Shown piece after piece: positions 59,989-64,000 of a stretch of 64,000 bases of DNA. Position 1 is the stretch's first letter, and every line of letters begins with the position of its first letter. Under the pieces are notes generated by a model. The model searched no databases and was not told the DNA's origin. It saw only the letters and a program-made list of their open reading frames with translations. The stretch is from Litorivita sp040371945 (GTDB lineage: Bacteria > Pseudomonadota > Alphaproteobacteria > Rhodobacterales > Rhodobacteraceae), in contig NZ_BAABWS010000001.1 of assembly GCF_040371945.1 (NCBI RefSeq), positions 434,001 through 498,000 on the forward strand. The letters run 5' to 3'. The translations under genes and the position numbers were made by a program.

Positions 59989-60768
59989 CTAAAGCGTGGC
60001 GTTGGTCGCCCCGCCATCAAGCAACACATTCTGACCGATGATAAATCCCGCGTGCTGCGAGCATAAAAACGCGCAGGTCGCGCCGAATTCCTGGCGCGTG
60101 CCATAGCGCCGCGCGGGGATCGAGGCTTCGCGCTGTGCCTTGGCCTCTTGCGCGGTGATGCCTTGCGCCTTGGCCACGCCCGCATCCAAAGACACCGCGC
60201 GGTCGGTCGCATGGATCCCCGGCAAGAGGTTGTTGATCGTCACGCCCGATCCGGCCACTTGACGCGCCGTGCCCGCCACATATCCGGTCAACCCCGCCCG
60301 CGCCGAATTGGACAGGCCCAGCACCGCAATCGGCGCTTTGACCGATTGCGAGGTGATGTTGACGACGCGGCCCCATCCTTTGTCCATCATCGACGGCAGC
60401 AGCGCTTTCATCAAGGCAATCGGGGCGAGCATATTGGCATCGAGCGCCTTGATAAAATCGGCGCGCTCCCAATCCGACCACATCCCCGGAGGCGGGCCGC
60501 CCGCATTTGTCACAAGAATATCAACTCCTTGCGCCGCCTCCAGAACCGCCGCCTGCCCCTCGGGCGTGGTCAAATCGGCGGCGACGGTCACCACATTTAC
60601 GCCGTAGCTCTTGCGAATCGCATCGGCCGACGCCTCCAGCGCCTCGGCCCCGCGCGCGTTCATCACCAAATCCACCCCCGCTTCGGCCAAAGCCTCGGCG
60701 CAGCCAAGGCCCAGCCCCTTGGAGGAGGCGCAAACCAGCGCCCGTTTGCCTTGAAGTCCCAAATCCAT
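59989..60768 (-). CDS. Atypical SDR family oxidoreductase
   Basis: The 259-residue protein has SDR cofactor segments (LVCASSKGLGLGCAEAL; LVTNAGGPPPG) and the C-terminal GQNVLLDGGATNATL typical of FabG-like enzymes. The catalytic YxxxK is missing: after NITSQSVKAPIAVLG comes LSNSAR, a substitution seen in one subfamily that keeps SNSxRAG. The catalytic mechanism, if any, must differ. The ATG has AGGAG upstream. Confidence 0.85.
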   Translation of the reverse strand: MDLGLQGKRALVCASSKGLGLGCAEALAEAGVDLVMNARGAEALEASADAIRKSYGVNVVTVAADLTTPEGQAAVLEAAQGVDILVTNAGGPPPGMWSDWERADFIKALDANMLAPIALMKALLPSMMDKGWGRVVNITSQSVKAPIAVLGLSNSARAGLTGYVAGTARQVAGSGVTINNLLPGIHATDRAVSLDAGVAKAQGITAQEAKAQREASIPARRYGTRQEFGATCAFLCSQHAGFIIGQNVLLDGGATNATL

Positions 60769-60963
60769 CGCGCATCTCCTCATGCTCGCGCGGCGCATCT
60801 GCCGCAATTTCAGGCGCCAGCTTGCACCAGCCCCGCCGCGCGCGCCAGCAAAAGACCGGCCCGTTGACCCGATGTCGCCACAATTCTACCATAGGCTTCT
60901 CGTCAAGCCGCGATCGAGAGTGATCAAGACAAGACCGGCAAACCAGAGCATATCGAACCCGCC

Positions 60964-61980
60964 ATGACCCAAACCGCGCCCGACATTGCCAAACCGGCCC
61001 AATCGCTTCCCGTGTTCCGCTCGGGCGCGCTGTGCGTCAGCCATGGGGTGAATATGGGCGAAGGCATCTCCTTTGCCGCCGAATTGATGCTCGACGACAC
61101 CTATCAGATCGCCGAGGCCGCCGCATTGGAGCGCCTGTCGATCATCGCCTCCGACGAGGGGCCGTTTCGCATCGCCTCGGGCACGGTCTTGGGCGCCGAG
61201 GGGGCGGCGCTGCATCTTGATTGCTGCATCACCTTGATGGATTTCGACGGCTCCACCACCGAGGTCATCGTTCTGGTCGAGGTCGACGAGGCGGGCGATA
61301 TCAACGAGATCTACGCCCTGCCCCTCGCGCCTTTGGCCGCCAAACGCGACTACCGCCTTGTGGGCATCAACACCGACAACACCCGCGCCAAATTTGCCGA
61401 AGTGGCCTGCTCCTCCTTTGCGCGCGGCACCCATATCACGCTGGCCTCCGGCGCGCAGGTCCCGATCGAGGCGCTGACGGTCGGCGATATGGTCCTGACC
61501 CGCGATGACGGGCCGCAGCCGATCCGCTGGATCGGGCAAACCACCGTGCGCGCCGTGGGCGAATTTGCCCCCATCGTCATCGCCGCAGGCACGCTCAACA
61601 ATGAAAACGACCTCACGCTCAGCCCCGATCACCGCCTGTTCATCTATCAACGCTCCGACCAGCTTGGCGCAGGGCGCAGCGAGCTTTTGGTCAAGGCGCG
61701 CCATCTGGTCAATGGCGACAGCGTGATCCGCCAAGACGGCGGTTTTGTCGATTATTTTCAACTGCTCTTTGACCGCCACCAGATCGTCTATGCCGAAGGC
61801 ATCGCCGCCGAAACGCTTTTGGTCGATATGCGCACCCGCCCCGCATTGCCCGAAGGATTGACCGACAAGCTGCTCGGCCCGAACCATGCCGCCTCGGGGC
61901 TCAGCGGGCTTGAGGTCAGCGAAACCCTGCTCGACCGCCCCGACGCCGCCGAGATTTTGCGCCGCGCCTCAACGCGCTAA
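60964..61980 (+). CDS. Hint domain-containing protein
   Basis: The 338-residue protein has an N-terminal beta-rich region, then a hedgehog/intein-type Hint domain starting at CSSFARGTHITLASGAQVPI and continuing with VLTRDDGPQPIRWIG and LSPDHRLFIYQ. Stand-alone Hint proteins are abundant in Rhodobacterales and often linked to surface or secreted proteins; their role is unknown. The Cys that would start self-splicing is present, though the spacing CSSF differs from the commoner CF. No partner gene is adjacent. Confidence 0.85.
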   Translation: MTQTAPDIAKPAQSLPVFRSGALCVSHGVNMGEGISFAAELMLDDTYQIAEAAALERLSIIASDEGPFRIASGTVLGAEGAALHLDCCITLMDFDGSTTEVIVLVEVDEAGDINEIYALPLAPLAAKRDYRLVGINTDNTRAKFAEVACSSFARGTHITLASGAQVPIEALTVGDMVLTRDDGPQPIRWIGQTTVRAVGEFAPIVIAAGTLNNENDLTLSPDHRLFIYQRSDQLGAGRSELLVKARHLVNGDSVIRQDGGFVDYFQLLFDRHQIVYAEGIAAETLLVDMRTRPALPEGLTDKLLGPNHAASGLSGLEVSETLLDRPDAAEILRRASTR

Positions 61981-62051
61981 GCCCGCCCCAAGCTTTACTT
62001 TTCCACCCCGCCCGCCATGATGGCCCATGAGGCGGCGTAAAGAGTAAGGCA

Positions 62052-63338
62052 ATGGCGAACCCCCAACATATCGAATGGCTTTTGGAAGGCGTCGCGGCGT
62101 GGAACCTGCAGCGCAGGCGGCTGAAACTCAAATTTCGGCCGGATTTGTCCGATTCCGATATTCGCGCCAGCTTCGAGCAGAAATCAAAGATCGACACCAA
62201 AGGCCGTTTCGACCTGCGGCAAGTGAATTTCGCGGCAACTGACCTGCGCAACTCGCGGCTCGAATGCGCGGACCTCGATGGCGCGAACTTGGAAAAAGCC
62301 CTTTTGCAGGGCGCCGACCTGAGCGGGGCGATCCTGTCGGGGGCCAATTTGAACGGAGCACGGCTTAAGGGGGCGAAATTAAGAACCCGAGCAAACGAAC
62401 AGATCGGCGAAGCCGCCCATCGCGCCGACCTCAAAGACGTGAAGGGTTTGACACAAACACAGCTTAGCAGCATGGATGGCGACAGCGGCACGATCATCCC
62501 TTCAAACCTCACCCGCCCCGCCCGTTGGCCGGAGTTCGACACGCTCCCCGACACATTGGACCAAGAGCCCTACGGCGATGCGGTCACGCTTGTGGATGGC
62601 AGGCTGGCGGTCAGCGCCTCTGCCCTGCCCTCGCGCGATGATCTCGAACAGATATTCCATGACCTCACCGAAGACCTGCGCGCGCTCAAAACGAGCGGGA
62701 ATTTCGGCAATATTTCCACCCTGCTCCATACGGCATTTGACCGCTTCTTGAGCATCTGCGATGTGCCCTACGGCGACATGGATCAAATCCGCTTTGGCGT
62801 GCAATCCAAAGCCCTGCGCCTGCAATTCGAGGCCACGCGCGCAGAGTTGCAAGACTACGCGCCGGACAAATCCGCCGCGCTGGAGGCGGCCTTGCTATCG
62901 GCAGAGCTGATCTCGTCGCGCTTGCCCGACTGGTTGGAGTTTCTGAGCGAGACCGCACCCGAGCGGCCCGAGATGGATGTACATCAAACGCAGGTCGACG
63001 CCGAATTGCAACGCGCCGCCGAACAGCTTGAAAACCACCCCGAGCATTTTGCCCCCACACTTGCGGCAAGGATGCGAGAATATGTCGATACGAAATCCAT
63101 GGAGGCCTATTTTGCCGCTGTCGGGCTGCTCAACAATATCGCCTATACCACTTTCAACGGTCTGCGCCGCGTCGTCAAAGGCGTGGCAGAGGAAAGCGAA
63201 AAACAGGTCTATACGGCGGTGGCCCTGACCATCCATGTCCAAATCGGCGGGGCATTGGCCAAACTCGCAGGCATCTTGCCCGCAGAGCTGGAATGGATTT
63301 TGCCTTGGCTGCGCTATGTCGAAGCCATGCTGAAATAG
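62052..63338 (+). CDS. Pentapeptide-repeat protein with uncharacterised C-terminal domain
   Basis: The 428-residue protein has an N-terminal region (EWLLEGVAAWNLQRRRLKLK), then about eleven pentapeptide repeats from residue 58 (pattern A(D/N)LxG: ADLDG, ANLEK, ADLSG, ANLNG), which form a right-handed beta-helix. The remaining 300 residues are mostly helical and end in a hydrophobic segment (IGGALAKLAGILPAELEWIL) that might touch membranes. I recognise no family in the C-terminal part. The start has AAGGC upstream. It stands alone and may be an accessory gene. Confidence 0.8.
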   Translation: MANPQHIEWLLEGVAAWNLQRRRLKLKFRPDLSDSDIRASFEQKSKIDTKGRFDLRQVNFAATDLRNSRLECADLDGANLEKALLQGADLSGAILSGANLNGARLKGAKLRTRANEQIGEAAHRADLKDVKGLTQTQLSSMDGDSGTIIPSNLTRPARWPEFDTLPDTLDQEPYGDAVTLVDGRLAVSASALPSRDDLEQIFHDLTEDLRALKTSGNFGNISTLLHTAFDRFLSICDVPYGDMDQIRFGVQSKALRLQFEATRAELQDYAPDKSAALEAALLSAELISSRLPDWLEFLSETAPERPEMDVHQTQVDAELQRAAEQLENHPEHFAPTLAARMREYVDTKSMEAYFAAVGLLNNIAYTTFNGLRRVVKGVAEESEKQVYTAVALTIHVQIGGALAKLAGILPAELEWILPWLRYVEAMLK

Positions 63339-63348
63339 CCAAAACCCC

Positions 63349-63392
63349 ACCGACGCGATACCGACGCAATACCGACGTTTTACCGACGCGGC
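63349..63392. repeat. 11-bp tandem repeat before prfC (four units)
   Basis: ACCGACG recurs four times with exact 11-base spacing (63349, 63360, 63371, 63382), each followed by four variable bases (CGAT, CAAT, TTTT, CGGC counted after ACCGACG in part). One helical turn per unit puts all motifs on one face of the DNA. It begins 11 bases after the pentapeptide-protein stop. Confidence 0.75.
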
Positions 63393-63440
63393 TGAACGGG
63401 CCATATTGCGCCGCCCTGCGCGCGCCGTTATATGCGCCTC

Positions 63441-64000
63441 ATGCTAGATATCGCCTCCAACCGCCCCGCCTTGCCGCCCGAGATCGCGCGCCGTCGCACC
63501 TTTGCGATCATCTCGCATCCTGATGCGGGCAAAACCACTTTGACCGAGAAGTTTTTGCTCTTCGGCGGCGCGATCCAGATGGCCGGTCAGGTCCGCGCCA
63601 AGGGCGAGGCGCGGCGCACGCGCTCGGACTTCATGCAGATGGAAAAAGACCGCGGCATCTCGGTCTCGGCCTCGGCAATGTCCTTTGATTTCAAAGCCTT
63701 CCGCTTCAATCTTGTCGACACGCCCGGCCACTCGGATTTCTCCGAAGACACCTACCGCACCCTGACGGCGGTGGATGCGGCGGTCATGGTGATCGACGGC
63801 GCCAAAGGCGTGGAAAGCCAGACGCAAAAGCTTTTCGAGGTCTGCCGTTTGCGCGACCTGCCGATCTTGACCTTTTGTAACAAGATGGACCGAGAAAGCC
63901 GCGATACCTTTGATATTATTGACGAAATCCAAGAGAACCTTGCCATCGACGTGACCCCCGCCTCTTGGCCCATCGGCGTCGGCCAAGACTTCATGGGCTG
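63441..64000 (+). CDS. prfC: Peptide chain release factor 3, N-terminal part (cut by window edge)
   Basis: The visible 186 residues form the GTPase domain of RF3, which recycles RF1/RF2 after termination. G1 is SHPDAGKTTLTEKFLL, the switch region EKDRGISVSASAM, G3 VDTPGHSDFSEDTYR and G4 CNKMDRE. The start MLDIASNRPALPPEIARR is preferred; an ATG three codons earlier is possible. The rest of the gene lies past the right edge. Confidence 0.95.
   Translation, partial: MLDIASNRPALPPEIARRRTFAIISHPDAGKTTLTEKFLLFGGAIQMAGQVRAKGEARRTRSDFMQMEKDRGISVSASAMSFDFKAFRFNLVDTPGHSDFSEDTYRTLTAVDAAVMVIDGAKGVESQTQKLFEVCRLRDLPILTFCNKMDRESRDTFDIIDEIQENLAIDVTPASWPIGVGQDFMG

Overview
The window looks like chromosomal DNA of a GC-rich alphaproteobacterium of the order Rhodobacterales (Roseobacter/Rhodobacter group). 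This rests on gene content and order: 5-aminolevulinate synthase HemA, the DUF2849-CysI-CysH-DUF934 sulfite block, a TRAP/DctBD dicarboxylate system, a form II cox cluster, surE-pcm-nlpD next to tatABC, and a Hint-domain protein. Almost all of it is coding, with many ATGA/GTGA stop-start overlaps. There is no prophage, insertion sequence, integrase, rRNA operon or CRISPR array.

Layout. 0-10.7 kb: start of an AMIN-domain cell-wall amidase (cut by the left edge), an aminotransferase, an M48 protease, two tandem DsbA-like proteins, ispG, a RodZ-like protein and hemA under a perfect FNR box, then an M20 peptidase and a fluoroacetate-dehalogenase-like hydrolase. 10.7-19.9 kb: a small broken membrane ORF, two identical tRNA-Asp genes with a clear promoter, then dctB-dctD and dctPQM (all leftward), a P450 and an Lrp-type regulator. 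20-27.5 kb: sulfite/sulfate assimilation operon with its ferredoxin-NADP reductase, an acetyltransferase, an alanine-repeat membrane protein, infC (ATA start) and a GGDEF protein. 27.6-36 kb: leftward form II CO-dehydrogenase-type cluster coxD-(41-aa ORF)-coxE-xdhC-moeA/cinA-like-coxS-coxL-coxM. 36-54 kb: housekeeping genes rightward (pyrC, pyrE, dnaB, alr, mlaEF, pqiA-like, radA, cvpA, purF, SDR, surE, pcm, nlpD). 54-60.8 kb: leftward DUF815 ATPase, tatCBA, an ABC ATPase, a sodium:solute symporter and an SDR. 61-64 kb: a Hint protein, a pentapeptide-repeat protein and the start of prfC (cut by the right edge).

Noteworthy signals outside ordinary genes: a 32-bp interspersed repeat with six copies, all between genes; two phased copies of one palindromic operator upstream of dctP, paired with a DctD-type regulator that has lost its GAFTGA loop and Walker A lysine; a non-canonical ATA start on infC; a class II-like FNR promoter for hemA; an 11-bp-period tandem repeat in front of prfC; and a 456-bp stretch between nlpD and the DUF815 gene that does not look like its surroundings. 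No clearly unprecedented multi-gene system is visible. The strongest candidates for new biology are the repeat family and the altered DctD with its operators.
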